DNA of 64,000 nt from Pleomorphochaeta sp. Lineage in GTDB: Bacteria > Spirochaetota > Spirochaetia > Sphaerochaetales > Sphaerochaetaceae. The stretch's first letter is position 1. Each line of letters begins with the position of its first letter. Shown piece after piece: positions 29,434 to 39,213 of this stretch. Location: assembly GCA_028532815.1 (NCBI GenBank), contig JAQQAS010000039.1, positions 61,534 to 125,533 of the forward strand, read 5' to 3'. Both the position numbers and the translations under genes were made by a program. Under the pieces are notes generated by a model that was given only the letters and a program-made list of their open reading frames with translations, was not told the origin of the DNA and did no database searches.

Positions 29434-30225
29434 TTACCTTATTTTATTCATATAAGATCTAAATTCTTTGTCTTTAAAATATTTTTTTTCACCTTGATCT
29501 TTGGCTGCTAAATACTCTTTTATTTGTTCTTTTGCATTTGGTATGTCATCAAGATAAGTAATTTTAATATTTTTTGTTTCACCTACACAAACGCCAACAC
29601 CTAAATCAAAATCACTATAGATTTCGGTATCATCAGTATATACCTTATCTTCCTTAGCCTCTTGATGTGCAAAGAAAATTTCAGGGAAGTGAAATACTTG
29701 TGGTGTTTGAACAGTATAAATAGTTTTTCTATCTAAATGTTTAGCAATAGAACCGTTTTGATTTATCTCTTTAATAGAACTTGTAACAGGAACAGCAGGT
29801 GCGCAACCGCCATATACTTTTGCTGTTGCTAAAGTTCTAATAATTAATTCAGGAGTAACAAAACATCTAGCTCCATCATGGATAGCTACATATTCTATTG
29901 GTAAATCTAAGTTTTTTAACATAGTCAGTGCGTTTTTAACACTTTCTTGTCTACTCTCTCCACCATCACAAAATATCAAAGGAATAGGGCATCTTTCACC
30001 TAATTCTTCGAGTGCAACTAAGCATTCCTTTTTAGAATCCTTAGGAGTTGTAATTATTATAGCTTTGATATTAGGAATTGATAAAAATGGAGCTACTGAA
30101 TTATATAAAACAGTATGGTCATTAATTTTTAAATATTCTTTTTTAACACTAACTTCACTGCCGTTATTAAATCTTGAACTACTTCCGGCAGCTGTAATAA
30201 TTGCGCAGAAATTAGGAATTGCCAT
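29434..30225 (-). CDS. ispD: 2-C-methyl-D-erythritol 4-phosphate cytidylyltransferase
   Basis: At 263 residues it is the third enzyme of the MEP pathway, joining MEP to CTP. The N-terminal nucleotide-binding loop is ITAAGSSSRFNN and the signature HDGARCFV lies near residue 114. It is somewhat longer than the usual ~230 residues because of a basic tail (about 235-263). It is a separate gene from ispF, not an IspDF fusion. It starts one base after the carD stop. Confidence 0.95.
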   Translation of the reverse strand: MAIPNFCAIITAAGSSSRFNNGSEVSVKKEYLKINDHTVLYNSVAPFLSIPNIKAIIITTPKDSKKECLVALEELGERCPIPLIFCDGGESRQESVKNALTMLKNLDLPIEYVAIHDGARCFVTPELIIRTLATAKVYGGCAPAVPVTSSIKEINQNGSIAKHLDRKTIYTVQTPQVFHFPEIFFAHQEAKEDKVYTDDTEIYSDFDLGVGVCVGETKNIKITYLDDIPNAKEQIKEYLAAKDQGEKKYFKDKEFRSYMNKIR

Positions 30226-30226
30226 A

Positions 30227-30727
30227 CTATTCTAATTTACTAAAGATAAGCATTTGAATCTCATCTTTTTCTTTATCTAAAGAATAAGCTGCTTCATCAA
30301 TTAATATCCTAAGAGCACTATCATATAACCTTCTTTCTTGAACGGGTAATTCTTTGACTTTAGACCTATGATAAAGAGTTTGGACAACTTTAGCTATTGA
30401 TGTTATTGATCCTTCTTTTAGTAAATCAACATTCATTTGGTAGCGAGCTTTCCAATCTACTGGTGGTTGTTTGTATTCTTTAGAAATTGAATTGATAGCT
30501 TCTAAAGCCTCTTTTTTCTGTACTATGCCTCTGATTCCCATTTCATCTGATTTTGCAACAGGTATCATGACAGTCATATCTGAAATGTCTAGGTAAATAA
30601 CGTAGTAAAGTGTAGGTTTGCCTCTAAAATTTCTTTCTTCAATTCTTTTAATAATTCCTACCCCTTGTAAAGGGTATACTACATGTTCACCGACTATAAA
30701 TTGTGTATCGTTTTTATTTGCACTCAT
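30227..30727 (-). CDS. carD: CarD-family RNA polymerase-binding regulator
   Basis: At 166 residues, an N-terminal Tudor-like RNAP-interaction domain (FIVGEHVVYPLQGVGIIKRIEE) is followed by an all-helical C-terminal domain (residues about 65-166). CarD proteins stabilise the open promoter complex. It heads the operon with ispD and ispF. No Shine-Dalgarno sequence precedes the ATG, and the likely -10 box is 10 bases away, so the mRNA may be leaderless or nearly so. Confidence 0.93.
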   Translation of the reverse strand: MSANKNDTQFIVGEHVVYPLQGVGIIKRIEERNFRGKPTLYYVIYLDISDMTVMIPVAKSDEMGIRGIVQKKEALEAINSISKEYKQPPVDWKARYQMNVDLLKEGSITSIAKVVQTLYHRSKVKELPVQERRLYDSALRILIDEAAYSLDKEKDEIQMLIFSKLE

Positions 30728-30736
30728 AACTTTTAT

Positions 30737-30765
30737 ATTATACTCTATTTTTTATTATAATACAA
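30737..30765. promoter_or_regulatory. Divergent carD/malQ promoters
   Basis: For carD (- strand): TTGTAT (30765-30760), 17 bp, TATAAT (30742-30737). For malQ (+ strand): TATAAT at 30756-30761 without a clear -35. The two promoters overlap face to face. Confidence 0.6.
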
Positions 30766-30803
30766 CAAGGTTGTAATAGCCAAAAAATTGATTTTTCTAT
30801 AGA

Positions 30804-32321
30804 ATGGACTCTATGAAAAGTGAAGAAAGAAATTGTGGAGTATTATTACATCCAACCTCATTACCATCCAAACATGGAATTGGCAGTTTAGGTGAGAGTG
30901 CATTTGAATTCATAGATTTATTAAAAGATATGAAAATTACATTATGGCAGATCTTACCTTTAGGTCCTACAGGATATGGAGATTCTCCCTATGCTTCTAG
31001 GAGTACTTTTGCTGGAAATGAATTATTAATTGATTTAAATGAATTAGCTTATGAAGGATATTTGGAACTAACTGATGTTTTAAAAGATCCTTTTAATACT
31101 GAAGATAGAATTGATTATAATTTAGTTAGAGCTTTTAAAGAACCTTTGCTTAGAAAAGCTGCTATAGCTCTTTTAAGAGAAAATGATAATAAAGAATATA
31201 AACAATTTATCAAAGATAATGCTTATTGGCTAGATGATTATGCTCTTTATACTGTTTTAGTTGAAGAATATAATGATTCTAGATGGTTTGTAGCATGGCC
31301 TGAGAAAATAAAAAAAAGAGATAGTAAAACTATAAGTGAATTGCATAAAAAATATAAAGAAAGAATTGAAATTGCAAAAGCAATTCAGTATTTTTTCTTT
31401 GCTCAATGGCATAAGGTAAAGGATTATGCTAATGAAAATGGTATCCAAATTATTGGTGATATCCCTATATTTGTAGCAGGTGATAGTGTTGATGCATGGG
31501 CAAATGTAGAGCTTTTGAAAATGGATGAAGATTATCATCAACTATTTTCTGCAGGAGTACCCCCTGATGCTTTTAGCGATGAAGGCCAGTTATGGGGAAA
31601 TCCTGTTTATGACTGGAACAAACACGAAGAAACAGAATTTAATTGGTGGGTTAAAAGAATTAGAGCAACCCTTGATATGTGTGATATTGTTAGAATCGAT
31701 CACTTTAGAGGTTTAGAAGCTTATTGGGAAGTTCCTAGTAGTGAAAAAACAGCCTTAAATGGGAAATGGGTAAAAGCTCCAGGTCAAAAGTTGCTTAACC
31801 AGCTGAAGAAAGAATTTTCATCACTTCCATTAATTGCTGAAGATCTTGGAGTTATTACTGATGAAGTAGAAGCTCTTCGTGATAATAATAATCTACCAGG
31901 AATGAAAATCCTTCAATTCGCTTTTGGATTTAAGGAGGGTAAGTTTGATTCAACTAATGCATATCTACCTCATCATTGTAGTTATAATAGTGTAGTTTAC
32001 AGTGGTACTCATGATAATGATACAACTAGAGGTTGGTTTGACAAACTAAGTGAAGGTGAGAAAGATATAGTTAGAAGATATTTGGAAAGTAGTAATGAAG
32101 AAGTTGTTTGGAAATTAATTAGAACAATGCTTTTTTCAAATAGTAAGTGGGCAATCATTCCAATGCAAGATATCTTAGAATTAGATACAAATAGCAGAAT
32201 GAATACTCCTTCAACTTGTGGATCCTCAAACTGGAGTTGGAGACTATCATCCCTAGATATTGAAGAATGGAGAAAAGAACGACTTTCTTACACGATTGAA
32301 ATGTGTGATCGAATTAGATAA
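30804..32321 (+). CDS. malQ: 4-alpha-glucanotransferase (amylomaltase)
   Basis: At 505 residues it is GH77. It has CGVLLHPTSLPSKHGIGSLG at the N-terminus, the conserved block LPLGPTGYGDSPYAS, catalytic nucleophile Asp in VRIDHFRGLEAYWEVP, acid/base Glu in LIAEDLGVIT, and SGTHDNDTTRGW. It transfers glucan segments between maltodextrins. An alternative start is the ATG at 30813, which has GGA at a suitable distance; the first ATG has no ribosome-binding site. It is divergent from carD. Confidence 0.95.
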   Translation: MDSMKSEERNCGVLLHPTSLPSKHGIGSLGESAFEFIDLLKDMKITLWQILPLGPTGYGDSPYASRSTFAGNELLIDLNELAYEGYLELTDVLKDPFNTEDRIDYNLVRAFKEPLLRKAAIALLRENDNKEYKQFIKDNAYWLDDYALYTVLVEEYNDSRWFVAWPEKIKKRDSKTISELHKKYKERIEIAKAIQYFFFAQWHKVKDYANENGIQIIGDIPIFVAGDSVDAWANVELLKMDEDYHQLFSAGVPPDAFSDEGQLWGNPVYDWNKHEETEFNWWVKRIRATLDMCDIVRIDHFRGLEAYWEVPSSEKTALNGKWVKAPGQKLLNQLKKEFSSLPLIAEDLGVITDEVEALRDNNNLPGMKILQFAFGFKEGKFDSTNAYLPHHCSYNSVVYSGTHDNDTTRGWFDKLSEGEKDIVRRYLESSNEEVVWKLIRTMLFSNSKWAIIPMQDILELDTNSRMNTPSTCGSSNWSWRLSSLDIEEWRKERLSYTIEMCDRIR

Positions 32322-32330
32322 ATTTTATTA

Positions 32331-32362
32331 TTAACGTCTACATTTATGTAGGCGTTATTTTA
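32331..32362 (+). terminator. Rho-independent terminator of malQ
   Basis: TTAACGTCTACA and TGTAGGCGTTA (32331-32357) form a stem of about 11 bp with a G-T pair and a small TTTA loop, followed by a T-rich tail. Confidence 0.75.
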
Positions 32363-32388
32363 TATTATTTTGTTCAAAATAATAAAAC

Positions 32389-32416
32389 TTGCCAACTTCA
32401 AAAAGTTTGATATAAT
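32389..32416 (+). promoter_or_regulatory. Promoter of the tdh-kbl operon
   Basis: TTGCCA (32389-32394), 16 bp, TATAAT (32411-32416), with TG one base before the -10 (extended -10). Confidence 0.75.
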
Positions 32417-32457
32417 GAAAAATGTGTTTATTATATAGAAACAAGTGAGGTTGGATT

Positions 32458-33414
32458 GTGAAAAAGATCTTGATAAGTGGTGCCTTAGGCCAAGTAGGAA
32501 GTGAAATCGCATTAGCCCTAAGAGAGCTATATGGAAATGAAAATGTAATCCTTGTTGATATAAGGGATAATGTGAATGTAGATTTGATATCTAAAGGTCC
32601 TTTTTATATTGCAGATTGTAGAGATAGAGAAAAACTCTCAACTATAATAAAAAATCACCAAGTTGATACAATTATACATTTAGCAGCAATATTATCCGCT
32701 AAAGCTGAACAAAATCCAGTACGTGCTTGGGATATAAATATTAATGGTTTAACTACAATGTTAGAATTAGCGAAAGAATTCAACTGTAGTTTGTTTACTC
32801 CATCTTCAATAGGAGCTTTTGGTAGTTCTACTCCAAAAGATAATACCCCACAAGTAACAATTCAAAGACCATCTTGTATTTATGGAATTTCTAAAGTAAG
32901 TGGAGAATTACTTTGTGATTATTATTATAATAAGTATAATGTAGATACAAGAGGTGTTAGATTCCCAGGTTTAATAAGTTATTTAACTCCTCCAGGGGGA
33001 GGAACAACAGATTATGCTATTGAAATTTTTTATGATGCTATTAAATATAAAAAATATGTATGTCCTTTAAAAGAAGATACTTATTTGGATATGCTATACA
33101 TTAGTGATGCTGTTAAAGCTGTAATTGATTTAATGAATGCAGATCCTAGTAAATTAAAACATAGAAATGCATATAATATTACAGCTATGAGTTTTTCTCC
33201 AAAAGAGTTGGCAGCTGAAATTAAAAAGCATATTCCGGAATTTGAAATAGTATATGAAGTTGATCCAATTAAGCAAAGGATAGCTGATTCTTGGCCAAAT
33301 AAATTAGATGATAGTGAAGCTAGAGAACAATGGGGTTTTAATCCATCTTATGATTTAGAAAAGATGGTGTCTCTTATGTTAGATAATATTTCAAGGAGGT
33401 TGAATAATGACTAA
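32458..33414 (+). CDS. L-threonine 3-dehydrogenase, short-chain (epimerase-like) type
   Basis: At 318 residues it has a Rossmann NAD-binding start ISGALGQVGSEIA, catalytic YGISK (Tyr-x3-Lys), and the substrate loop RFPGLIS followed by PPGGGTTDYAIEIFY, which is specific to SDR-type threonine dehydrogenases. It oxidises threonine to 2-amino-3-oxobutyrate. The start is GTG with GAGG upstream. It overlaps kbl by eight bases, and the next enzyme uses its unstable product. Confidence 0.92.
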   Translation: MKKILISGALGQVGSEIALALRELYGNENVILVDIRDNVNVDLISKGPFYIADCRDREKLSTIIKNHQVDTIIHLAAILSAKAEQNPVRAWDININGLTTMLELAKEFNCSLFTPSSIGAFGSSTPKDNTPQVTIQRPSCIYGISKVSGELLCDYYYNKYNVDTRGVRFPGLISYLTPPGGGTTDYAIEIFYDAIKYKKYVCPLKEDTYLDMLYISDAVKAVIDLMNADPSKLKHRNAYNITAMSFSPKELAAEIKKHIPEFEIVYEVDPIKQRIADSWPNKLDDSEAREQWGFNPSYDLEKMVSLMLDNISRRLNND

Positions 33415-34588
33415 AGATCTTGAAAGAGAATTGAATGAGTATTTAGATACCTTAAAAGACAAAGGCCTAAATAAAGAAGAGAGAATTTTAAATACTCCAC
33501 AAAGTGGAGAAATTGAAGTTAATGATGGTAAAAAAGTTATTAATTTCTGTGCAAATAACTACTTAGGTTTAAGTAATAATAAAGAAGTTATTGAAGCAAG
33601 TAAAGAAGCCTTAGATAGGTGGGGGTATGGACTTTCCTCAGTTAGATTTATCTGTGGCACTCAACAAATCCATAAAGATTTAGAAGCTAAAATGAGTTCA
33701 TTTTTAAAAACTGATGATACAATACTTTTTTCATCTTGTTTTGATGCAAACGGGGCATTGTTTGAACCTCTTCTAAAAAAAGAAGATGCAATTATAAGTG
33801 ATGAATTAAACCATGCATCTATCATTGATGGAGTTAGATTGTGTAAGGCTCAACGTTTTAGATATAAACACAGCAATATGAAAGATTTAGAGAGATGCCT
33901 TATTGAAAGTAAAGATTGTAGAAGAAAATTAATTGCAACCGATGGTGTTTTCTCTATGGATGGTGATATTGCTAAATTAAAAGAAATTGTTCAACTAGCA
34001 AATAAATATGATGCACTAGTAATGGTAGATGATTCTCACGCTAGTGGATACATAGGAAAGACTGGTAGAGGTACTTGTGAATATTGTGGTGTGGAAGTTG
34101 ATTTAATCTCTACTACGTTCGGTAAAGCTTTAGGTGGAGCTAGTGGTGGATGTATTTCAGGAAAGCAATGTTTAATTGATTTATTTAGAGAACATGCAAG
34201 ACCTTACTTATTTTCAAATACCTTAGCTCCTGCAATAGCTGGTGGAACAATTAAAGTTTTAGAATTAATTGAAAAAGAAAACCCTTATAGAATTAAAACT
34301 TTAGAAAATGCTAAATACTTTAGATCCAAGATGGAAGAGGCTGGCTTTGATTTAGTAAAAGGTGATACTGCTATAGTTCCAGTAATGCTTTATAATGAAG
34401 TAACCGCTGTTAAAATGGCTGAAAAACTTCTAGATGAAGGTGTATATGTAATTGGATTCTGCTATCCAGTTGTTCCATTAAATAAAGCTAGGATAAGAGT
34501 TCAACTTTCAGCTGTTCATACAAAAGAACATCTTGATAGGGCTATTAAGGCATTTATAAAGATAGGGAAAGAGATGAAGATTATCTAA
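33407..34588 (+). CDS. kbl: Glycine C-acetyltransferase (2-amino-3-ketobutyrate CoA ligase)
   Basis: At 393 residues it is a PLP enzyme of the alpha-oxoamine synthase family. NFCANNYLGLSNN opens the fold, then DDSHASGYIGKTGRG, and the PLP lysine lies in TTFGKALGGASGG near residue 240. It splits 2-amino-3-oxobutyrate with CoA into glycine and acetyl-CoA. With the overlapping upstream dehydrogenase it forms a complete threonine-to-glycine route. Confidence 0.95.
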   Translation: MTKDLERELNEYLDTLKDKGLNKEERILNTPQSGEIEVNDGKKVINFCANNYLGLSNNKEVIEASKEALDRWGYGLSSVRFICGTQQIHKDLEAKMSSFLKTDDTILFSSCFDANGALFEPLLKKEDAIISDELNHASIIDGVRLCKAQRFRYKHSNMKDLERCLIESKDCRRKLIATDGVFSMDGDIAKLKEIVQLANKYDALVMVDDSHASGYIGKTGRGTCEYCGVEVDLISTTFGKALGGASGGCISGKQCLIDLFREHARPYLFSNTLAPAIAGGTIKVLELIEKENPYRIKTLENAKYFRSKMEEAGFDLVKGDTAIVPVMLYNEVTAVKMAEKLLDEGVYVIGFCYPVVPLNKARIRVQLSAVHTKEHLDRAIKAFIKIGKEMKII

Positions 34589-34609
34589 TAATTTTGTACT
34601 TTGTATTCT

Positions 34610-34646
34610 TGCTACTAGGAATATTCTTAGTAGCATATTTTTTGTT
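34610..34646 (+). terminator. Rho-independent terminator of tdh-kbl
   Basis: TGCTACTA (34610-34617) and TAGTAGCA (34628-34635) form an 8-bp stem with a 10-nt loop and a long T-rich tail. Confidence 0.87.
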
Positions 34647-34762
34647 TTATAAAAAAATGAATAGATTAATTATATATAAATAGGGCTTTTTTAGCTTATC
34701 TTTTTGTTAAAAGGGATTGTTTATTGAGATTTAAAGTAAAATTATGTATTATTCACTGAGTT

Positions 34763-35482
34763 ATGAACATTATATTATTTGATAAATTAGATAAATTAAA
34801 TACTCTTTCTATTAAAGATGAGAGAGCTAGGCATATAAAAAAAATACTGAAGTTAAAAGTTTCTGACTCCTTCTTGGCAGGTGTAATTAACTCTGTTAAA
34901 GGACTTGCTACTATTTTAGAGATAAATGATGAAAATATTGTTTTTTCCTTTGAAGCTGATTCAACTGAAGAAGATAAATTACATCCTTTAACTTTGATTA
35001 TGGCTTTTGTAAGACCTATCTGTATGAAACGTATTTTAAGAGAAGCTGTATCTTTGGGCGTTGAAAAAATTATCCTCTCTGGAGCAGATTTAACAGAGAA
35101 GTCCTATTCAAAAGCAAATTTTTATGTTAAAGAAGAATACAAAAAAGTTTTGATTGATGGTGCTATGCAAGCTGCCCAAACCTCTATTAGTGAAGTTGTA
35201 ATAGTTGACAATATAAGAGATGCTATAGTCAAATTTGATAATTCCTACGATAAGTTATTATTAGATAACGTATTAAAAGGGAAAAGTTTAAGTGATTATA
35301 TTCCTAGAAATAAAAAAAGTGTAATTGCTATTGGCCCTGAAAGAGGTTTTTCTCAAAGAGAGAGAAATTTATTTGTAGCAAACGACTTTAACTCTTATAC
35401 TATAGGAACTAGGGTGTTAAGAAGTGAGACCGCTTCTTGTGCTGCTATAGCATTAACACTCTCTAAAATGAATTTAATTTAA
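34763..35482 (+). CDS. rsmE: 16S rRNA (uracil-1498-N3)-methyltransferase
   Basis: At 239 residues it is a SPOUT methyltransferase. An N-terminal PUA-like part (ERARHIKKILKLKVSD) is followed by the knotted SAM site with AIGPERGFSQRERN and YTIGTRVLRSETASCAAIAL. It methylates U1498 of 16S rRNA. It is followed closely by thyX and uvrC, probably as one transcript. Confidence 0.94.
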   Translation: MNIILFDKLDKLNTLSIKDERARHIKKILKLKVSDSFLAGVINSVKGLATILEINDENIVFSFEADSTEEDKLHPLTLIMAFVRPICMKRILREAVSLGVEKIILSGADLTEKSYSKANFYVKEEYKKVLIDGAMQAAQTSISEVVIVDNIRDAIVKFDNSYDKLLLDNVLKGKSLSDYIPRNKKSVIAIGPERGFSQRERNLFVANDFNSYTIGTRVLRSETASCAAIALTLSKMNLI

Positions 35483-35507
35483 GAAAAATAAAATTAGGAG
35501 TAGAAAA

Positions 35508-36329
35508 ATGGCCCACTGTGTAGTTGAGGAAGCTGAGAAAATTCTTGATAAAGAATATAAAGTGTTAGATAAAGGGTTTGTAAGATTAGTTGATTATTGT
35601 GGAAGCGATAGTAGAATTGTACAAGCTGCTAGAATTTCTTATGGAGATGGAACTAAAAGTTATAGAGAAGATAAGGGGTTGATTAACTATTTACTTAGAA
35701 ATGACCATTCTTCTCCTTTTGAACAAGTAAATTTTACTTTCCACGTTAAGATGCCTATATTTGTTGCTAGACAGTGGATTAGACACAGAACTGGTAAAGT
35801 TAATGAAATTTCAGGTAGATATAGTGTTATGAGTGAAGAATGCTATAGACCTGATTATTCCCATATAAATCAACAAAGTTTAGATAATAAGCAAGGTAGA
35901 AAACTAGAGTGTGTTGATAAAGAAACAGCTGATAAAGTTTTAGCAAAATTTGATGAAGATCAAAAGGTTATTTTTGATAACTACAATCAACTATTAGATT
36001 TAGGAATTGCAAGAGAACTTGCTAGAATTGATTTGCCTTTATCATTATATACTCAGTGGTATTGGCAAATGGATTTAAGAAATTTATTCCATTTCTTAGA
36101 ACTTAGATTAGATAGCCATGCTCAATATGAGATTAGAGTATATGCTCAGCAAATTCTTGAATTAATTGAAAAAGTTTGTCCAATTGCTGTAGATGCTTTT
36201 AAAAACCATGTTTTAGGTTCTGTAACTCTATCAAAAAAAGAAAGAGAAGCTCTCTCTCAACTATTAGAGGGAAAAGAGAATCCTTTAAAAGGTAGAGCAA
36301 AAGCTATTTTTGAGGAAAAATTATTATAA
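35508..36329 (+). CDS. thyX: Flavin-dependent thymidylate synthase
   Basis: At 273 residues it has the ThyX motif RHR-x7-S as RHRTGKVNEIS near residues 88-98. It makes dTMP from dUMP using FAD, NADPH and methylenetetrahydrofolate. Good ribosome-binding site AGGAG. It lies between rsmE and uvrC with short gaps. Confidence 0.95.
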   Translation: MAHCVVEEAEKILDKEYKVLDKGFVRLVDYCGSDSRIVQAARISYGDGTKSYREDKGLINYLLRNDHSSPFEQVNFTFHVKMPIFVARQWIRHRTGKVNEISGRYSVMSEECYRPDYSHINQQSLDNKQGRKLECVDKETADKVLAKFDEDQKVIFDNYNQLLDLGIARELARIDLPLSLYTQWYWQMDLRNLFHFLELRLDSHAQYEIRVYAQQILELIEKVCPIAVDAFKNHVLGSVTLSKKEREALSQLLEGKENPLKGRAKAIFEEKLL

Positions 36330-36333
36330 AATT

Positions 36334-38166
36334 ATGGATAATGAGATAGATTCTGAGGTTACTTCTTTAGGCGATAGTGTTAAAGAAGAGTTTTTACTAC
36401 CACACCAACAGGCTAAAGCCCTACCCCACAAAAGTGGGGTATATCTCATGCTCGATAAAAATAAAAAAGTTATATATGTAGGTAAGGCTAAAGACTTAAA
36501 AAAAAGGGTAACTAGCTACTTTTTAGCAAACAGAGATGCTAAAACTGCTGCATTGGTAAAAAAGATTAAAGTCATTGATCATATTATAACGGGAAATGAA
36601 TATGAAGCTTTAGTTTTAGAAAATACTTTAATTAAGAAGTATAATCCTCACTATAATATCGATTTAAAAGATGGCAAGAGTTATCCAGTTATTAGAGTTA
36701 CTAAAGAAGATTTCCCTAAAGTCTTTAAAACTAGAAGAATTATTAAAGATGGTTCTTCTTATTATGGACCTTTTCCAGGAGTTGCTAGCCTACAAGTCTA
36801 TTTGGATTTAATTGAAAAAATGTATCCTCTTAGAAAGTGTGGAACCCCTTTAAAAAAAAGAAAAACTCCATGCTTATATTACCATATTGGAAGATGTAAA
36901 GCACCTTGCTGTGGTAAAATCTCAAAAGAAGAATATGGTAAATACATAAGTGAAGTTAAGAAATTATTATCTGGAGATAATGAAAAATTAATTAATCAAA
37001 CACAAAAAGAAATGCTCTCTTTTTCTAAAGAACTAAATTTTGAAAAAGCTGCAGAAAAAAGAGACTTACTTAATGCACTCTTAACTATAAGTTCAAATCA
37101 ACAAGCTATGGACTTTAATCAAGAGAAGAGAGACTATGCTGCAATTGAAATGCGGGGTCCATTATATACAATAAGTATTCTTCAAATGAGAGATGGATCT
37201 TTGATGGGAAGAGCTTTATATAGAGGTACTACATTAGGAAATGAGACAGACTCTCTCCTAGCTTTTCTATTTAGATATTATTCAGATGGCCTTAAATTGC
37301 CAAATCAGTTGTATATTTCCCATGATATTAATGGTGAATATGTTTCTAAATTCTTTAAAGAAGAGCTAAATGTTGATTTGAATGTTGATGTGCCTTATGA
37401 AGGCAAACATTACAGAATTTTAAAAATGGCAATGGAAAATGCTTCAAGAGATGTTGAAAAGAGATTGAGAAATAAAGACAATTCTAGAGCACTTGAAGAA
37501 CTTCAAAATGTATTAGACTTACCAACTTTACCAACACGAATCGAAGGTTTTGATATAGCTCAATTATCAGGTAAGTATACTGTTGCCTCTTTAATTTCCT
37601 TTAAAAACGGTAATCCTGATAAAGCAAATTATAGGAGATTTAATATTAAATCTCTTGATGGAAAAATTGATGATTTTGAAGCTATGAGAGAAGCTGCTGC
37701 AAGAAGATATTCAAGGGTATTAAATGATAATTTAGAAAGACCTTCTCTAATATTAATTGATGGGGGTAAAGGTCAAGTAAATGCAGTTAGTGAAATATTA
37801 GAAGATTTAGGCCTTAGTGAAATTCCTGTAGTTGGATTAGCTAAAAGATTTGAAGAAATTGTGTTTAATGATGATAGAGAACCTTTACAACTAGATGAAG
37901 ACTCCCTTGCTTTACAAACTTTAATTGCAGTAAGGGATGAGTGTCATAGATTTGCAACCACTGCAAATCAAAATTTAAGAAGTAAAGAAGTTGCCTTCAA
38001 ATTACTAGAAGATGTTAAAGGTATCGGTAAAGATAGATCTAAGAGATTAATGAAAATTTTCGGTAGTGTAGAAGAGATTTTAAAACGAGATGAAGAAGAA
38101 ATAGCAAAAGAGGGAAATATCCCTCTTACTGTAGCCAAACGTTTAAAAGAAAAACTTTCTCTATAA
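36334..38166 (+). CDS. uvrC: Excinuclease ABC subunit C
   Basis: About 610 residues, comprising a GIY-YIG nuclease (LPHKSGVYLMLD, VIYVGKAKDLKKRVTSYF), a Cys motif CLYYHIGRCKAPC, a UVR motif (LNFEKAAEKRDLL), an RNase H-like nuclease (GFDIAQLSGKYTVASLISF, LILIDGGKGQVNA) and terminal HhH repeats (LLEDVKGIGKDRSKRLMKIF). It makes both incisions in nucleotide excision repair. The ATG at 36334 is preferred; a TTG at 36310 overlaps thyX by 20 bases. No ideal ribosome-binding site is seen, so translation may depend on thyX. Confidence 0.95.
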   Translation: MDNEIDSEVTSLGDSVKEEFLLPHQQAKALPHKSGVYLMLDKNKKVIYVGKAKDLKKRVTSYFLANRDAKTAALVKKIKVIDHIITGNEYEALVLENTLIKKYNPHYNIDLKDGKSYPVIRVTKEDFPKVFKTRRIIKDGSSYYGPFPGVASLQVYLDLIEKMYPLRKCGTPLKKRKTPCLYYHIGRCKAPCCGKISKEEYGKYISEVKKLLSGDNEKLINQTQKEMLSFSKELNFEKAAEKRDLLNALLTISSNQQAMDFNQEKRDYAAIEMRGPLYTISILQMRDGSLMGRALYRGTTLGNETDSLLAFLFRYYSDGLKLPNQLYISHDINGEYVSKFFKEELNVDLNVDVPYEGKHYRILKMAMENASRDVEKRLRNKDNSRALEELQNVLDLPTLPTRIEGFDIAQLSGKYTVASLISFKNGNPDKANYRRFNIKSLDGKIDDFEAMREAAARRYSRVLNDNLERPSLILIDGGKGQVNAVSEILEDLGLSEIPVVGLAKRFEEIVFNDDREPLQLDEDSLALQTLIAVRDECHRFATTANQNLRSKEVAFKLLEDVKGIGKDRSKRLMKIFGSVEEILKRDEEEIAKEGNIPLTVAKRLKEKLSL

Positions 38167-39213
38167 TTTATTCTTTAAAGAAGGTGTTTCTAATTTTAAA
38201 GCTTTCTGACCTTTTTTTACTATAATGTTATAAATTAATTGTTCAATTTCTAGTTTTAGAAAATCTCCAGTGTTTGTTCTAATCTTAACATCACTATCTA
38301 TTAAAAGAGATATAATTCTTCTACAATCATCAACATTATAATTTTTAATAGCTTCATTATATAGCTGAACTTCGTCTCTCCTATAAACAGCTTTTTTCAT
38401 CCCTAATACTGTTGCATTTTGCATTGCTTGGTAAGATGAATTCCCACTTTTTATACTCTCTAAAATACTTAATAATCTTCTAAATCCCCATAAGATACCA
38501 CCTGTTAAAGTAAAGGCAAATGTAGGATCTCTATCTAATAAAACGTGTACTATTTCAATAGATTCTTTTAACCTAGAAGTTAAAATCATTTCTAAAAGGG
38601 TAAAGGAGTTTTCATTTTTACTATGATGAACATATTTTTGAATATCTAATTCATTAATTGTATTATTATCATTTCTGTTAACATTGAAGAAAAACGCTAA
38701 CTGATTACAAATAATTTTTAATTCTAAAGTGTTGTTATCAACAAGTTCTAGTAATAAAGTAATAGCTTCTTTTGTGATTTGTAGATTATTATCTTTAAAG
38801 AAGTTAATAACATAATTTGTTAAATCATTTTCATTTAGAGGATAAAATGAAATAATATTTGGTTTAGAGATTGTGTTTGAGATTTTAGTTAGGGGACTTT
38901 TTAAAGAAAAAAGTTCGCTTTCAAGAATGAGTGTGGCACTTTGACTTGGAGATTTAATATATTCAAGTAGAGTAGTAGCTTGTTTCGCATTCAATTGATC
39001 TATTGCATATAAAACAATCAATGTATGAGCGGAAAATAAACTTGGGTTATTTAACTCAACATACATTTCATTCTCATCGAATTCAAAACTATAATATTTT
39101 TTAAACTCTACAGTTTCACCATATTTTTTAACTAATGAAGAATATTCTTTTTTAATTACTTCTTCTTTAGTACCACTTTCAGGTCCTAAAAATAATTTTA
39201 TATTATTACTCAC
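38161..39213 (-). CDS. holA: DNA polymerase III delta subunit
   Basis: At 350 residues it is the clamp-loader delta subunit. The N-terminal AAA-like part begins IKLFLGPESGTKEEV (no functional Walker A, as usual in delta), then FSAHTLIVLYAIDQLN and TLILESELFSL. The C-terminal helical collar has ILTSRLKESIEIVHVLLDRD and GGILWGFRRLLSI. The family is recognised from overall layout. It starts eight bases inside the 3' end of lexA, so the two are translationally coupled, and it overlaps the convergent uvrC end by six bases. Confidence 0.85.
   Translation of the reverse strand: MSNNIKLFLGPESGTKEEVIKKEYSSLVKKYGETVEFKKYYSFEFDENEMYVELNNPSLFSAHTLIVLYAIDQLNAKQATTLLEYIKSPSQSATLILESELFSLKSPLTKISNTISKPNIISFYPLNENDLTNYVINFFKDNNLQITKEAITLLLELVDNNTLELKIICNQLAFFFNVNRNDNNTINELDIQKYVHHSKNENSFTLLEMILTSRLKESIEIVHVLLDRDPTFAFTLTGGILWGFRRLLSILESIKSGNSSYQAMQNATVLGMKKAVYRRDEVQLYNEAIKNYNVDDCRRIISLLIDSDVKIRTNTGDFLKLEIEQLIYNIIVKKGQKALKLETPSLKNKL

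Noticed and set aside
28943..30225. IspDF bifunctional fusion
   Set aside because: ispD has its own stop, and ispF its own start eight bases later.
36310..36333. TTG start for uvrC inside thyX
   Set aside because: The extra eight residues are not family-like; the ATG just after the thyX stop gives the usual UvrC start.
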